Below are positions 39,901-47,875 of a DNA stretch of 64,000 nucleotides, one piece after another. Positions within the stretch are counted from its first letter, which is position 1; each line of letters begins with the position of its first letter. The DNA lies in contig NZ_JAUOEM010000003.1 in assembly GCF_030540875.1 (NCBI RefSeq), positions 186,001 through 250,000 of the forward strand, read 5' to 3'. Below the pieces are notes generated by a model. That model was not told the origin of the DNA. It did no database searches and worked only from the letters and a program-made list of their open reading frames with translations. The translations under genes were made by a program, and so were the position numbers. The DNA comes from Flavivirga amylovorans (GTDB lineage Bacteria; Bacteroidota; Bacteroidia; Flavobacteriales; Flavobacteriaceae).

Positions 39901-42900
39901 TTCGCAGGAACTTATGGCTATTCTATTACAGGAGGTGCATTACCGGCAACAGGTGTTGCCCAATCAGCAACAACCATTAATTTCCCAGGATTAGGAGCTG
40001 GAACTTATGCAATTACCATAACAGATGATGGCACAGGATGTACAGCAAATGCCACAGTAGTGGTTGGGGAACCAGCAAATCCTTTATCATTTACAGCAAC
40101 AGCAACCAATGTATTCTGTAGTAATGATAACTCACAGATTACGGTTACAGCAATAGGAGGAACAGGGCCTTATACCTATGCGGCAGTTGTATCGGGAGCA
40201 GCAGCTCCATTACCAGCAGCTTATGGGATCAATAATGTTTTAACAGTCGATACGAATTCGGGAGCGGATTTAGCCTGGGATGTATATGTTTTAGATGCCA
40301 ACGGTTGTACTCAAACTCCAATATTCGATACTGTTACTATTATTAACGATCCTGTACCAACGGTAACAGCAGCTGTAGACAATCAGTGTTCAGGAACAAC
40401 ATCATTTACTATTACAGCAACTCCGGGAGCAGGAGCAATAGCACCATTAAGCTACAGTATTAATGGCGGTGTATCGTATCAAACAAGTTCTATATTTACG
40501 GTAAGTACAGCTGGAAGTTATACGATTACTATTAGAGATGGAAACAATTGTACGGCTAATACTGTTGCGCCAATAGACGTTTTTGCACCACTTGCAGCAA
40601 GTGCCACTTTAACTAAAGATTTAACATGTTCTTTACCAACAGATGCTTCTATGGATATTGAGGTGCTTGGAGGAAACGGACCGTATTCTTATAGAGTTAG
40701 TATAGGGGGAGGAGCTTATGCAGGGCCACAAATACCATTTGCAGGAACTACATTTACTTATAACAACACTACGGCAGATACATATCAGTTTGAAATTACT
40801 GATGTAAATAGTTGTACAACAGAAACAAATGTGATAACAACCAATGCTACAATACCTGTAACATTTACAACAACTGTAGTTGATGTTAGCTGTAATGGGG
40901 GTAATGATGGTTCAATCACTGTAAACTTAAATCCAGGTAACGATAATCCAATTTATAATTATGAAATTATAGCTGGACCTATTGTAAGACCTTCACAAAC
41001 CTCAAATCTTTTTGAAGATTTAGTAGCTGGAGATTACACCGTAGAAGTAACTTCTGGTAAAGGATGTACCAATACTGCAGTTGTTCGAGTTGATGAGCCG
41101 TTAGCTTTAACGGTTTCAGGAACCGCAACACCTTATACATGTGCACCAGATAATTCTGTAAACACGAGTACATTAACTATTAATGAAGGCGCAGGAACAG
41201 GAACGGCTCCATATACATATAGTATTGATGGTACAAATTATTTCACAACCAATACATTTGATATCATTGATACAGGTGTTTCGCAGACCATTAATATTTT
41301 TGTAAGAGATGATAATGGGTGTATTGAGACCAATACTGTAAACATAGCACCATTGCCAACACTAACTGCTGCAACAGTAGCGGTAGCTACGCCTATTGAT
41401 TGTAATGGCACAGGTTCGGTTGATATAACTGTAACAGGAGGATCAGGTAACTTTACTTTTCAAATGTTGCCTGGTGGAACGCCACAAGCGTCGAATACAT
41501 TTAATATAACAAATCCAGGAACTTACCATTTCCAAGTAAATGATATAACTACTGGATGTACTATAGATGCATCATACGAAGTATTGCCTTTTGATACTAT
41601 TGATGCAGTAATAAATGCATCAACTCAAGTCACCTGTTTTACAGATAATAATGGTGGATTTGAACTTAATATAAGTGGTTATACAGGACCTTATAATTAT
41701 GATATATTAAATAGCACAGGAGCTTCAGTAAGAGGTCTTACAGCAGCTAATACATCAACGAACCCTGAACTGGTAACAGGGTTACAAGGAGGTAATTACA
41801 CCGTGGTAGTAACAGAAACGGCAAGCCCATTCTGTACTACAACATCGAATGTAATCACTATAGATTCTCCTGTCAGTGCATTAACATTGGTAGCAACAGA
41901 AACAGCGAATGTAACCTGCGATAATAATGTAGGTACTATTACTGCTGTAGCTAGTGGGGGAAGAACACCTTATGAGTATGAATTAACAGGAGCGGCTACA
42001 GTAGGGTATTCTCCAAATGGAACGTTTAGAAATTTATCGGCAGGAGCTTATATAGTAAATGTTAGAGATGCCGGAGGATGTATAGAGCCTTATCCAATTA
42101 CTTTGAATATTCCAACACCAATTTCAGCGACCGTGACTCCAAGTGCAAGCTTATTATCTTGTTTTGGTGATACAAATGGAACGATTACTGTAAATGCTAC
42201 TGGCGGACAAGGAAGTAATTATTCTTATACGCTTAATATGGTCTCACCAATAGTAGCATCGTCAGGACCTCAAACAGATCCAGTATTTACAAACCTGGGT
42301 GCAGGAACTTATAATGTTACTGTAACCGATGGATATAATTGTGAGTTTAATTCGCCTAACGTTGTTATAAATGAGCCAACTCAAGTACAAGTAACTTTGG
42401 CAAAAGAGACCTCACAAACTTGTTTAACAAGTGCTACGTTAACATTAAGCGCTACAGGGGGAACAGGACCATATACATATAGTGATACACAAAATTTTGT
42501 TACGACTCTAGGATCATTCCCTTCGTCGATAACATTCCCTGTATCTGTAGGATCACATGTTTATTATGTGAGAGATGCTAATGGATGTCCAGCAAATGTT
42601 TCTAATGAAATCATAATAGATCCATTACCAACTTTAACAGCTGATCCTGAATCGGTTGATATAAACTGTGCTGGAGATAATACTGGTGTAATAACAGTAA
42701 CAGCTGAAGGTGGTTTAGGTAATTATGTTTATACTTTACAAGATACATCTGGAAATGCTATAACACCAGTGGTACAAGATACCCCAGGTGTTTTCACAGA
42801 ACTCCTTGCTGGAAGTTATCAGGTAAGAGTAGAAAGTGGTGATTGTTTATTCACTACTGTAAGAATTGACATTACCGAACCTACGGATCCATTAATAGCA

Positions 42901-44109
42901 AGTTTTGTACCAACAAATGAAACCTGTCCAGGTTCTAATGATGGTGTATTACAAATAAATGCATCTGGAGGTACTGGATTAATTAGATATGCCATTTCAC
43001 CTCGATTAGATCAATTTTTCGAAACATCTACATTTGAAGATCTTGCTCCTGGTACCTATCAGGCTATAGCTCAAGATGAGTTAGGATGCTTCGTGTTTGA
43101 TACTTTTACGATTGGTTCACCAACGCCAGTAATAGTAAGCGTAGTACCTAATTCATTAATCCCTGAGGTTTGTGAAGGTGATGCAGATGGATCATTTAGT
43201 ATTGATATAACAGGAGGCAATATGCCATATAGTGTTGCCTTAGATGATGTTAATGGAACTTATACAACAGGAACAGCAACTCAAACACGATTTGATTTTG
43301 ATAATCTTGTTGGAGGAGACCATATTGTCTTTGTTAGAGATGCTAGCGATTGTTTATCAGAATGGACTATAACGTTCCCACCATCAGTAAGAATAAATCC
43401 TGAAGCTGCTATAGAGTATGCTTGTACTGGAAATATAACAACAAACACCGTTACGGTAACTGTAGATGTTAGTATAACAGACTTAACAGATCTGGATTAT
43501 TCATTAGATGGTGCACCATATCAAGCTAGCAATGTATTTGTAAATGTGCCAGCTGGGTTAGATCATTATGTAGACGTAAGACATACAAATGGATGTATTC
43601 AAAGAACGGAAGGTTTTGATATTGATCAATCAGATCCATTAACGCTTGTTTTAGATGACGGTAACTTAAACGAAATCGTTGCTGTAACAACAGGAGGTTC
43701 AGAACCATATGAATATACACTAAATGGTGAGTCTTATGGTAGTACAAACACATTCCTTATTTATTCGTCAGGCGATTATACAGTCACTGTAACAGATAGA
43801 AATGGTTGTGTGGCGACTGTTACCAGATATTTTGAATATATAGATGTATGTATTTCTAATTACTTTACCCCGAATGGAGATAATGATCAAGACGAATGGG
43901 GACCAGGGTGTACATCTCAATATAAAGATCTTACTTTCGATATTTTTGATAGGTATGGTCGTATAATAGCAACTTTAAGTGTAGGGGAAAAATGGGATGG
44001 TAAATATAATAACGCGGAGCTTCCAACAGGTGATTATTGGTATGTATTAAAACTTAATGACCCAAAAGATGATCGTGAATTTGTTGGACACTTTACACTT
44101 TATAGATAA
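30913..44109 (+). CDS. sprB: Giant SprB-repeat gliding adhesin with T9SS type B sorting domain
   Basis: A 4398-residue cell-surface protein. Signal peptide about 1-26. An N-terminal globular region (about 27-355) is followed by a DUF11-like domain (about 357-500; VLTKTVEDEFGNN, DELNYVIGFQNTGND). From about residue 787 to 4300 there are roughly forty-odd SprB-type repeats, each near 75-80 residues with the pattern TC-x-DGS-x-GGTxPYTYSI-x-AGTYTVTVRDANGC. The C-terminal CHU_C/type B sorting domain starts near residue 4313 (NYFTPNGDNDQDEW) and ends HFTLYR. The family member SprB of F. johnsoniae is moved along the surface by the gliding motor and needs SprF for export; the sprF gene follows 15 bases downstream. 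Large internal DNA duplications are listed separately. Orthology rests on repeat type, sorting domain and synteny. Confidence 0.9.
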   Translation: MKKPTTLKKELIVLLIFLFSVQLFAQNQVPFTPRFNQDLKGDIILIGNNILGPNNNDFNNNSTYNDNVNMRYIDIDSDGTTFSSSSADLQIPINPNIPPAANDCYEIVHAGLYWSAVTDGTEPITAVKLRGPTGGYNDITGTVIFNAGTTSVDGGNSFPYACYADVTNIIRALGTDQGTYTVANVSSAQGQTELFGNNTGNSAGWSLFIVYQNPSLPGKSITSFDGFSTITRNTPGLDVAVSGFRTVPAPAPVRANFAFATLEGDKPITGDRLIINGTRLSDLNRDQNNFFNSSVTGPPVRVPNSSNSLGFDTGILAVPNPANAVINNNDTSATVRLETGQDTYFPYFFAFAVDIIAPNMVLTKTVEDEFGNNIGGGLVALGDELNYVIGFQNTGNDDATGLTIRDVLPNNIEFDYPADMGLLPSGITVQSYTPATRELIFAVDDSVIEENDPILEIRFRVTVVRECSLLNDACDNIVSNQAFSTYRGTLNPLFVISDDPSFSTNTGCLLIPGATNFIADIDCTFEEDVILCGDNVVLTAGDDYDSYLWSTGETTQSITVTAPGTYTVRNTATAPCQSIDQIFNVITFGAGVPNPVIPFADQVVTCPDDGTELPNIFMCGASDTTFIDTNITDANSIIWQRLDESSCTAVADIRCPNVEATCTWVTVQTGPDYLVDTAGQYRLTLNYTGGCFNEYYFNVYENVLLPTYTSNDIICTTPGEIVVADVPSGYEYSIDNVNFQPSNIFSIATAGIYTVYIRQIGVTPNPCIFTIPDIQIRERNFTVTTDITQPLCHNGQGSVLVAANDVRPQYYYSISLGATLINSVGPIAASDYTFPNLNPGTYTIDVTTDDGCVFNGDIDIINPTLLEATAALTSPLTCTDGEITVYPTGGTSPYFYFVNSTTVFQTLPQIPVTAAGTYNIRVVDSNNCFVDISIDVDAIQPPAFTVSKTDILCAGTGNVGEIDINVSNANGNTLRYSIDNGVTFFNSPTFTGLAVGSYEVVVEYTSGTDVCLAAPQTIDIIELSAVIGTATLTTPYNCDTDGIITVSGVSGGTAPYTYSIDGVTFQAGLTFTGVTDGSYTVTIRDANGCTFTAPAIDINPLDPPTNLTFSNTPLTCPTNESDVTITNTTGGVGTLEYRITAPAAAITGYQSSTTFSGLTPDIYTFEVRDANNCTYSESYEIEALPALTVVGQLINDITCVGASDGAVRFTVSGTTGFTYTINGGSSTAGSSPIDLTGLSAGSYAIVVTDTATNCQETASVTVNTPAVALSATATESPITCLTDGSVIINAVGGWGGNSYTLTQPDATVLGPQGSNTFGGLTQAGLYTATVTDSNGCTATDTFTLSLTTLPVASIDVTSDLCYDTTNAATLVATVTSGGQAPFEYNINGGPFGSSNTFASLTPGSYTIIVRDAYGCTVTLPAQTIAPQLTLSAVLTKDIDCSAFPDALITGTISGGTPPYQYTTSFNGGAYNPVLTTVPGTTFAPAVAAAGDYRFRVVDAIGCEVESGIVTVNPLVPLTASETTVNITCNGGTNGSVQITATGGEGPYEYSFNGSAFTTTSFYNTLGAGTYTYQVRDNKECIANGTVTLTEPSALSATAAVAPPLSCSPTNTNQPATVTVTTTAGTGTAPYEYSFNGSAFGTTNTLTVNDTGADQTINYIVRDANGCTFPGSIVVTALDPPTALSFASTPVTCLASTSDVTLTATGGVGALAYAILSPASATGNVTGAVSGIFTGLAPDTYLFEVRDANGCYYTESYTVDPVTNITVTGTLVSDVNCNGGSDGAVTFTVADFAGTYGYSITGGALPATGAAQSASTINFPGLGAGTYAITITDDSTGCTANATVVVVEPANPLSFTATATNVFCSNDNSQITVTAIGGTGPYTYAAVVSGAGAPLPAAYGINNVLTVDTNSGADLAWDVYVLDANGCTQTPIFDTVTIINDPVPTINPVVQQCYTGSPINITLVEGTGTAIGPLSYSIGSGFQASDSFTINAPGTYTLTIRDANGCEASTPYVVDPQLQASAVLTKVLTCSAPADATIDVTISGGNANYTAYEVSIDGAAYTPVLPAPVGASFTYTVSTAGTYQFRITDTKTTGVTCTIETNVVTVISIVPVAVTEAHVNPRCNGSTNGSITLTATAGQAPFTYSINGGATFASTNVFGGLGAGTYNYVVRDNLGCDSPPASVTLNNPAPIVPDIDIFGLSCAGNVATPGRIEVSIVSGGTESYTYTLYDNTFTQIGVAHVEASAAPTPVHTFGNLSFGNHYVRIVDSNGCEYNSGPLMVNTTPDLTLTGTLNSNNCATGVDYTVTTIGGTAPYNYSIVGQPETVGPATYTFTGLLHNVNYFLQVRDANNCIFVLPILTPAPPSTIAISGTTATNITCNGVDNGSFAFTVQDYDATVTNIDYRLLNALTLLPLPTPVNGTLVGPAGGPVSHTISALPPGNYVLEAREAAGTLCASTSTFTITQPAQPLTFTETLVPSNCNAGAQITVSARGGTGPYRYAAVVSGAGAPLPAAYGTSNVLTVNTSSGTALAWDVYVLDANDCSDDHPVNVTHQAPPTIDPVTQQCYTGSPLNITLVEGMGTAVGPLSYSIGSGFQASDSFTINAPGTYTLTIRDVNGCEASTPYVVDPQLQASAVLTKDLTCSAPADATIDVTISGGNVNYTAYEVSIDGTAYIPVLPAPVGASFTYTVSTAGTYQFRITDTNVTGGTCTVETSTITIDALVNPTATVAPINPTCNGGTNGSVQITAANGVGPYTYSFNGSAFTSTVLYTGLSANIAYPYTVRDSKGCEFTSSVTLTEPSALAATAAVAPPLSCSPTNTNQPATVTVTTTAGTGTAPYEYSFNGSAFGTTNTLTVNDTGADQTINYIVRDANGCTFPGSVVVTALDPPTALSFASTPVTCLASTSDVTLTATGGVGTLAYAILSPASATGNVTGAVSGIFTGLAPDTYLFEVRDANGCYYTESYTVDPVTNITVTGTLVSDVNCNGGSDGAIRFTVANFAGTYGYSITGGALPATGVAQSATTINFPGLGAGTYAITITDDGTGCTANATVVVGEPANPLSFTATATNVFCSNDNSQITVTAIGGTGPYTYAAVVSGAAAPLPAAYGINNVLTVDTNSGADLAWDVYVLDANGCTQTPIFDTVTIINDPVPTVTAAVDNQCSGTTSFTITATPGAGAIAPLSYSINGGVSYQTSSIFTVSTAGSYTITIRDGNNCTANTVAPIDVFAPLAASATLTKDLTCSLPTDASMDIEVLGGNGPYSYRVSIGGGAYAGPQIPFAGTTFTYNNTTADTYQFEITDVNSCTTETNVITTNATIPVTFTTTVVDVSCNGGNDGSITVNLNPGNDNPIYNYEIIAGPIVRPSQTSNLFEDLVAGDYTVEVTSGKGCTNTAVVRVDEPLALTVSGTATPYTCAPDNSVNTSTLTINEGAGTGTAPYTYSIDGTNYFTTNTFDIIDTGVSQTINIFVRDDNGCIETNTVNIAPLPTLTAATVAVATPIDCNGTGSVDITVTGGSGNFTFQMLPGGTPQASNTFNITNPGTYHFQVNDITTGCTIDASYEVLPFDTIDAVINASTQVTCFTDNNGGFELNISGYTGPYNYDILNSTGASVRGLTAANTSTNPELVTGLQGGNYTVVVTETASPFCTTTSNVITIDSPVSALTLVATETANVTCDNNVGTITAVASGGRTPYEYELTGAATVGYSPNGTFRNLSAGAYIVNVRDAGGCIEPYPITLNIPTPISATVTPSASLLSCFGDTNGTITVNATGGQGSNYSYTLNMVSPIVASSGPQTDPVFTNLGAGTYNVTVTDGYNCEFNSPNVVINEPTQVQVTLAKETSQTCLTSATLTLSATGGTGPYTYSDTQNFVTTLGSFPSSITFPVSVGSHVYYVRDANGCPANVSNEIIIDPLPTLTADPESVDINCAGDNTGVITVTAEGGLGNYVYTLQDTSGNAITPVVQDTPGVFTELLAGSYQVRVESGDCLFTTVRIDITEPTDPLIASFVPTNETCPGSNDGVLQINASGGTGLIRYAISPRLDQFFETSTFEDLAPGTYQAIAQDELGCFVFDTFTIGSPTPVIVSVVPNSLIPEVCEGDADGSFSIDITGGNMPYSVALDDVNGTYTTGTATQTRFDFDNLVGGDHIVFVRDASDCLSEWTITFPPSVRINPEAAIEYACTGNITTNTVTVTVDVSITDLTDLDYSLDGAPYQASNVFVNVPAGLDHYVDVRHTNGCIQRTEGFDIDQSDPLTLVLDDGNLNEIVAVTTGGSEPYEYTLNGESYGSTNTFLIYSSGDYTVTVTDRNGCVATVTRYFEYIDVCISNYFTPNGDNDQDEWGPGCTSQYKDLTFDIFDRYGRIIATLSVGEKWDGKYNNAELPTGDYWYVLKLNDPKDDREFVGHFTLYR
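35671..36743 (+). repeat. Internal segmental duplication of the adhesin gene, long copy 1
   Basis: About 1.07 kb that recurs at 39289-40361 with a constant offset of 3618 bases (1206 codons) and no length change. Long stretches are identical and only scattered substitutions occur. It covers several consecutive SprB-type repeats. Confidence 0.92.
36761..37180 (+). repeat. Internal segmental duplication of the adhesin gene, short copy 1
   Basis: About 420 bases that recur at 38594-39013, offset 1833 bases (611 codons), with few substitutions. It directly follows the long duplicated segment. Confidence 0.88.
38594..39013 (+). repeat. Internal segmental duplication of the adhesin gene, short copy 2
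   Basis: Second copy of the 36761-37180 segment. A short related piece just upstream (from 38401) also matches the end of the long copy (from 36559), at an offset of 1842 bases. Confidence 0.88.
39289..40361 (+). repeat. Internal segmental duplication of the adhesin gene, long copy 2
   Basis: Second copy of the 35671-36743 segment. Similarity begins at ACGCTAACAGAGCCGTC and ends at GTACCAAC, after which the two copies diverge completely. Confidence 0.92.
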
Positions 44110-44124
44110 TCAAAATAAAGGATT

Positions 44125-45141
44125 ATGATATTGAAAATTAGAATGATACGTATACGGAAATTATTTATATACATGTTTCTCTTGGTTATAGCAAATAGCT
44201 ATAGCCAAGAGTTAAACTTGCCAGTTTTAACACAATATTTGGCAGAAAATAATTTTGTAGTCTCTCCGTCTTATGCAGGAATAGGAGATAATTTAAAAAT
44301 CAGAGCTAATGGATTAACACAGTGGGTTGGTATTAAAGATGCCCCACAGAACCAATCTATCTATGCCGATTTTAGAATTGCAGATCGTTCTGGTGTGGGC
44401 GTATCTTTCTATAATGATAGTAATGGAAATACCATTCAAAAAGGCGCTAAATTTTCGTTTGCGCATCATCTTATTTTAGACTATTATGCTAAAATGTACT
44501 TATCATTTGGTATTTCTTATAACCTCAATAGTTTTAGGATTGATACTTCTAAATTTGTAAATAATGGTAATGGTCAAAACCCCCCTGTCACTAATATCCC
44601 AACCGATGACCGGGCGATTACAAATAATAACTTTGATGTTAGTGCCTTGTTTAGACTTAAAGGGTTCTTTTTAAGTTTTAATGCCAATAATGTTTTGGGT
44701 AAGGATTTTGATTTTGAAGATACAGTTAATGCTATACAAGAACCTAATTTACTTTTAAATTATCAAATTTATTCAGGATATACATTTAGAGGCCCTAAAA
44801 AGAGTGGTTTAGAATACGAACCATCTGTTTATTATCAATTATTTAGTAGTGATGGCAGATCAAGTACAGATGTAAATTTTAAATTTAGAAAGTTTAATAG
44901 AAAAGAAGATTATTATTGGGCTGGAATATCCTATCGTTTTCTTAATGATCAATTTTTTAAACCTTTAAACATAGGACCCATGGTAGGTTTTAAGAAATCT
45001 ATTTTCTACTTAGGGTATGCCTATCAAATAACGACAAACAACTTATCAGGTTTCAATTCAGGGACTCATATGGTTACAATAGGGTTAGACTTTTTACGTG
45101 GTATTAGTAATTGTCCGTGTACACAAAGTCCAGTGCATTAA
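44125..45141 (+). CDS. sprF: PorP/SprF family type IX secretion membrane protein
   Basis: A 338-residue outer membrane protein with a signal peptide (about 8-27, ending NSYSQ). The family opening is clear (LPVLTQYLAENNFVVSPSYAG) and alternating beta-strand blocks run to MVTIGLDFLRG. It ends in a short Cys-containing tail (NCPCTQ). In F. johnsoniae SprF is needed for secretion of SprB. PorP/SprF proteins are thought to receive type B-sorted cargo at the surface. It begins 15 bases after the adhesin stop, so the two are co-transcribed. The first ATG is used; an internal ATG at residue 7 is an alternative start. Confidence 0.9.
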   Translation: MILKIRMIRIRKLFIYMFLLVIANSYSQELNLPVLTQYLAENNFVVSPSYAGIGDNLKIRANGLTQWVGIKDAPQNQSIYADFRIADRSGVGVSFYNDSNGNTIQKGAKFSFAHHLILDYYAKMYLSFGISYNLNSFRIDTSKFVNNGNGQNPPVTNIPTDDRAITNNNFDVSALFRLKGFFLSFNANNVLGKDFDFEDTVNAIQEPNLLLNYQIYSGYTFRGPKKSGLEYEPSVYYQLFSSDGRSSTDVNFKFRKFNRKEDYYWAGISYRFLNDQFFKPLNIGPMVGFKKSIFYLGYAYQITTNNLSGFNSGTHMVTIGLDFLRGISNCPCTQSPVH

Positions 45142-45476
45142 TATATCATTGGAGAATATAATATTATTATACACAAAAATTAAGGCTCATAACAGGTTAA
45201 ATAGTGTTTTTAGGAAAACAAACATAGCTCAATATTGAGATAGGTTAAAACTTGTTATTTCTAATATTATTCAAATTCAACATCTATAAAAGTTTCGGTA
45301 TAGTTTTATATTCAAAGACTCTGAAACATTACTATAAGCTTAGTAAATCATTAGCTAAAATAATAAGGATGAAATGACTCTTTATTACTAAGTATGGGTA
45401 TTTAATAGTTCTTTCTATACACGTTTTTTTTCTTAAGCTTTTCTTAAACTTAGTACCAATATTTCTAGAGCTGTTT
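45142..45476. other. Non-coding gap after the gliding cluster
   Basis: AT-rich region with a small GTTTT/AAAAC hairpin near 45208. No convincing gene or strong terminator was seen. Confidence 0.4.
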
Positions 45477-45484
45477 TATCTTTG
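45477..45484 (+). promoter_or_regulatory. Candidate promoter -7 element of the TonB receptor gene
   Basis: TATCTTTG fits TAnnTTTG exactly, 113 bases before the ATG at 45598. No TTG was seen at the -33 distance. A 12-base palindrome TGCTTTAAAGCA (45574-45585) lies between this element and the start and could be an operator. Confidence 0.4.
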
Positions 45485-45597
45485 TTTCTTATTAAAACCC
45501 GAACACACCATAATTAATTATTCCTGCTTCAGAACTATTTTGGTTAAACGTTTTTAGGATAGATAAACATTGGTGCTTTAAAGCAAATATAGTTGAT

Positions 45598-47862
45598 ATG
45601 TTGTCCCCAATTAAAAGGAAGAAAAGCCTAAAGAACAAAATTTCATTACTAGTCTTTTTATTAATCATTTGTATTGTTAATGCCCACGAAATAAATGGCA
45701 TAATCATTTCAGAAGATACAGGTAAACCCTTGCAAGGAGTAGGGGTTTATAATAAAACTACAGGGTATTATATGTACAGTAATGTCTCTGGTTATTTTGA
45801 ATTAGATGATGTTTCAGAAAACGATACGATCTATTTTTACAGATTAGGTTATGAAACTCAAGAGCTGGTCATTAAAGAATCTCAATTTATTAGTAGCATT
45901 AATATGACTTTAAAGATATCTCCTGCATCATTAGATCAGGTATTAATAGTATCTAAAGCTAACGTATTAAGTACTTTTTTTAATGTAGATTTAAAAACAA
46001 GCCCGGTAAAATCATCACAAGAGATACTTAGAAAAATTCCTGGATTAATAATAGGACAGCATGCTGGAGGCGGAAAAGCAGAACAAATATTTTTACGAGG
46101 ATTTGATATCGATCATGGTACGGACATTGCAATAGACGTGGATGGCATGCCTGTAAATATGGTGTCTCATGCACATGGACAAGGCTATGCAGATATGCAT
46201 TTTATAATCCCCGAAACTATTGATAATATAGATTTTGGAAAAGGAACGTATTATGCAGATAAAGGTAATTTTAATACCGCGGGCTATGTTGACATAAATA
46301 CGAAAAAGACTATTGATGATAATGTGATTTCTATAGAAACTGGTCAGTTTAACACATTACGAGCATTAAATATGACGAGAATTATTGATGAAGAAACTAG
46401 CAGTGCCTACATCGCTTCAGAGTTAATGCTTTCAGACGGTGTTTTTGAGTCTCCTCAAAACTTTAATCGCATTAATGTTATGGGACGTTATAATTTTAAT
46501 AATTATAAAGATGAATCATTTAATATGGCAATGTCTCATTTTCAAAGCAAATGGGACGCTTCTGGACAAATTCCTATAAGAGCTGTCGAGAATGGACTAA
46601 TAAACCGATTTGGAGCTATTGATGATACAGAGGGAGGTAATACAAGCAGGAGTAATTTTTGGATAAACCACAATAAGCAATTAGATGAACATTCGTCAAT
46701 TAAATCGTCTGTATTTCTTTCAAAGTATGATTTCGAACTATATTCAAACTTTACATTCTTTTTAGAAGACCCCGTAAATGGTGATCAAATTCATCAAAAA
46801 GAAGATAGAACTATATTCGGAGCCAAAACGACCTTCGATCATTCATTCCATCTTGAAGATCATGACGCTCAGCTAAAGTATAAATTAGGAGCTGGGTTTA
46901 GGTATGATGATGTAAACGATGTACAATTATCAAAAACGTTAAACAGACAAACCATTTTAGAAAGACTAGCTTATGGAAATATTGATGAATTAAACGCATT
47001 CTCTTTTGCTGATTTAACTTATAAAAAGAATAAATGGACGCTCAATCCTGGTTTCCGTTTAGATTATTTTAAGTTTGATTATGAGAATTTGTTAGCTACA
47101 TCATATGATAATAAAAGTGAAAATAAAGTATTGTTTAGCCCTAAATTAAATATCATCTATGCAGCATCACCTAAATTACAGTTATTTACTAAAACAGGAT
47201 TGGGGTATCATTCTAATGACACACGAGTGGTTACAGCAAATAACGGAAAAGAAGTGTTGCCAACTGCATTTGGAACCGACATAGGTCTTATTATGAAACC
47301 TATGGATCGGTTAGTTATTAACGCAGCTTTATGGAGTTTGTTTTTACAGCAGGAATTTGTTTATGTTGGAGATGCAGGTATTGTTGAGCCCAGTGGGAAG
47401 ACAAAACGCTATGGTGCAGATTTAGGATTAAGGTATCAACTAACAGATTGGTTATTCTTTAATACAGATGTTAATTATACTTATGCTCGAAGTAGTGAAG
47501 ACCCAAAAGGGCAAGATTATATACCATTGGCACCAGATTTAACATCCTCAGGCGGGTTAAATTTCAAAAACCTAAATAATTTTTCTGGCGGATTGAGTTA
47601 TAGGTTTATAAAAGACAGACCAGCTAATGAAGATAATTCTATAGTTGCAGAAGGTTATTTTATAACAGATTTTAATTTGAATTATACCCACAAAAACTGG
47701 ACGGTTGGTTTCATTGTTGAAAATTTATTTGATACCGAATGGAATGAGGCTCAATTTGCTACAGAAAGCAGATTGTTTAATGAAGTGACTCCAGTTGAAG
47801 AGATTCATTTTACACCAGGGACACCTTTCTTTCTAAGAGGAAAAGTATCGGTACGTTTTTGA
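45598..47862 (+). CDS. TonB-dependent receptor with carboxypeptidase-regulatory-like domain
   Basis: A 754-residue outer membrane receptor. Signal peptide about 10-30. A carboxypeptidase D regulatory-like domain covers about 31-108 (INGIIISEDTGKPLQGVGVY). The plug (about 130-235) has EILRKIPGLIIGQHAGGGKAEQIFLRG and the His-rich segment VDGMPVNMVSHAHGQGYADM. The barrel ends in Phe (VSVRF). It has no SusD partner and no STN domain, unlike the two SusC proteins, so it is a stand-alone importer. The substrate (metal chelate, cofactor or other) cannot be told. The HAHGQGYADMH stretch is typical of one broad receptor subfamily and does not by itself prove metal binding. Confidence 0.9.
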   Translation: MLSPIKRKKSLKNKISLLVFLLIICIVNAHEINGIIISEDTGKPLQGVGVYNKTTGYYMYSNVSGYFELDDVSENDTIYFYRLGYETQELVIKESQFISSINMTLKISPASLDQVLIVSKANVLSTFFNVDLKTSPVKSSQEILRKIPGLIIGQHAGGGKAEQIFLRGFDIDHGTDIAIDVDGMPVNMVSHAHGQGYADMHFIIPETIDNIDFGKGTYYADKGNFNTAGYVDINTKKTIDDNVISIETGQFNTLRALNMTRIIDEETSSAYIASELMLSDGVFESPQNFNRINVMGRYNFNNYKDESFNMAMSHFQSKWDASGQIPIRAVENGLINRFGAIDDTEGGNTSRSNFWINHNKQLDEHSSIKSSVFLSKYDFELYSNFTFFLEDPVNGDQIHQKEDRTIFGAKTTFDHSFHLEDHDAQLKYKLGAGFRYDDVNDVQLSKTLNRQTILERLAYGNIDELNAFSFADLTYKKNKWTLNPGFRLDYFKFDYENLLATSYDNKSENKVLFSPKLNIIYAASPKLQLFTKTGLGYHSNDTRVVTANNGKEVLPTAFGTDIGLIMKPMDRLVINAALWSLFLQQEFVYVGDAGIVEPSGKTKRYGADLGLRYQLTDWLFFNTDVNYTYARSSEDPKGQDYIPLAPDLTSSGGLNFKNLNNFSGGLSYRFIKDRPANEDNSIVAEGYFITDFNLNYTHKNWTVGFIVENLFDTEWNEAQFATESRLFNEVTPVEEIHFTPGTPFFLRGKVSVRF

Positions 47863-47875
47863 ATTAAAAATAAGA

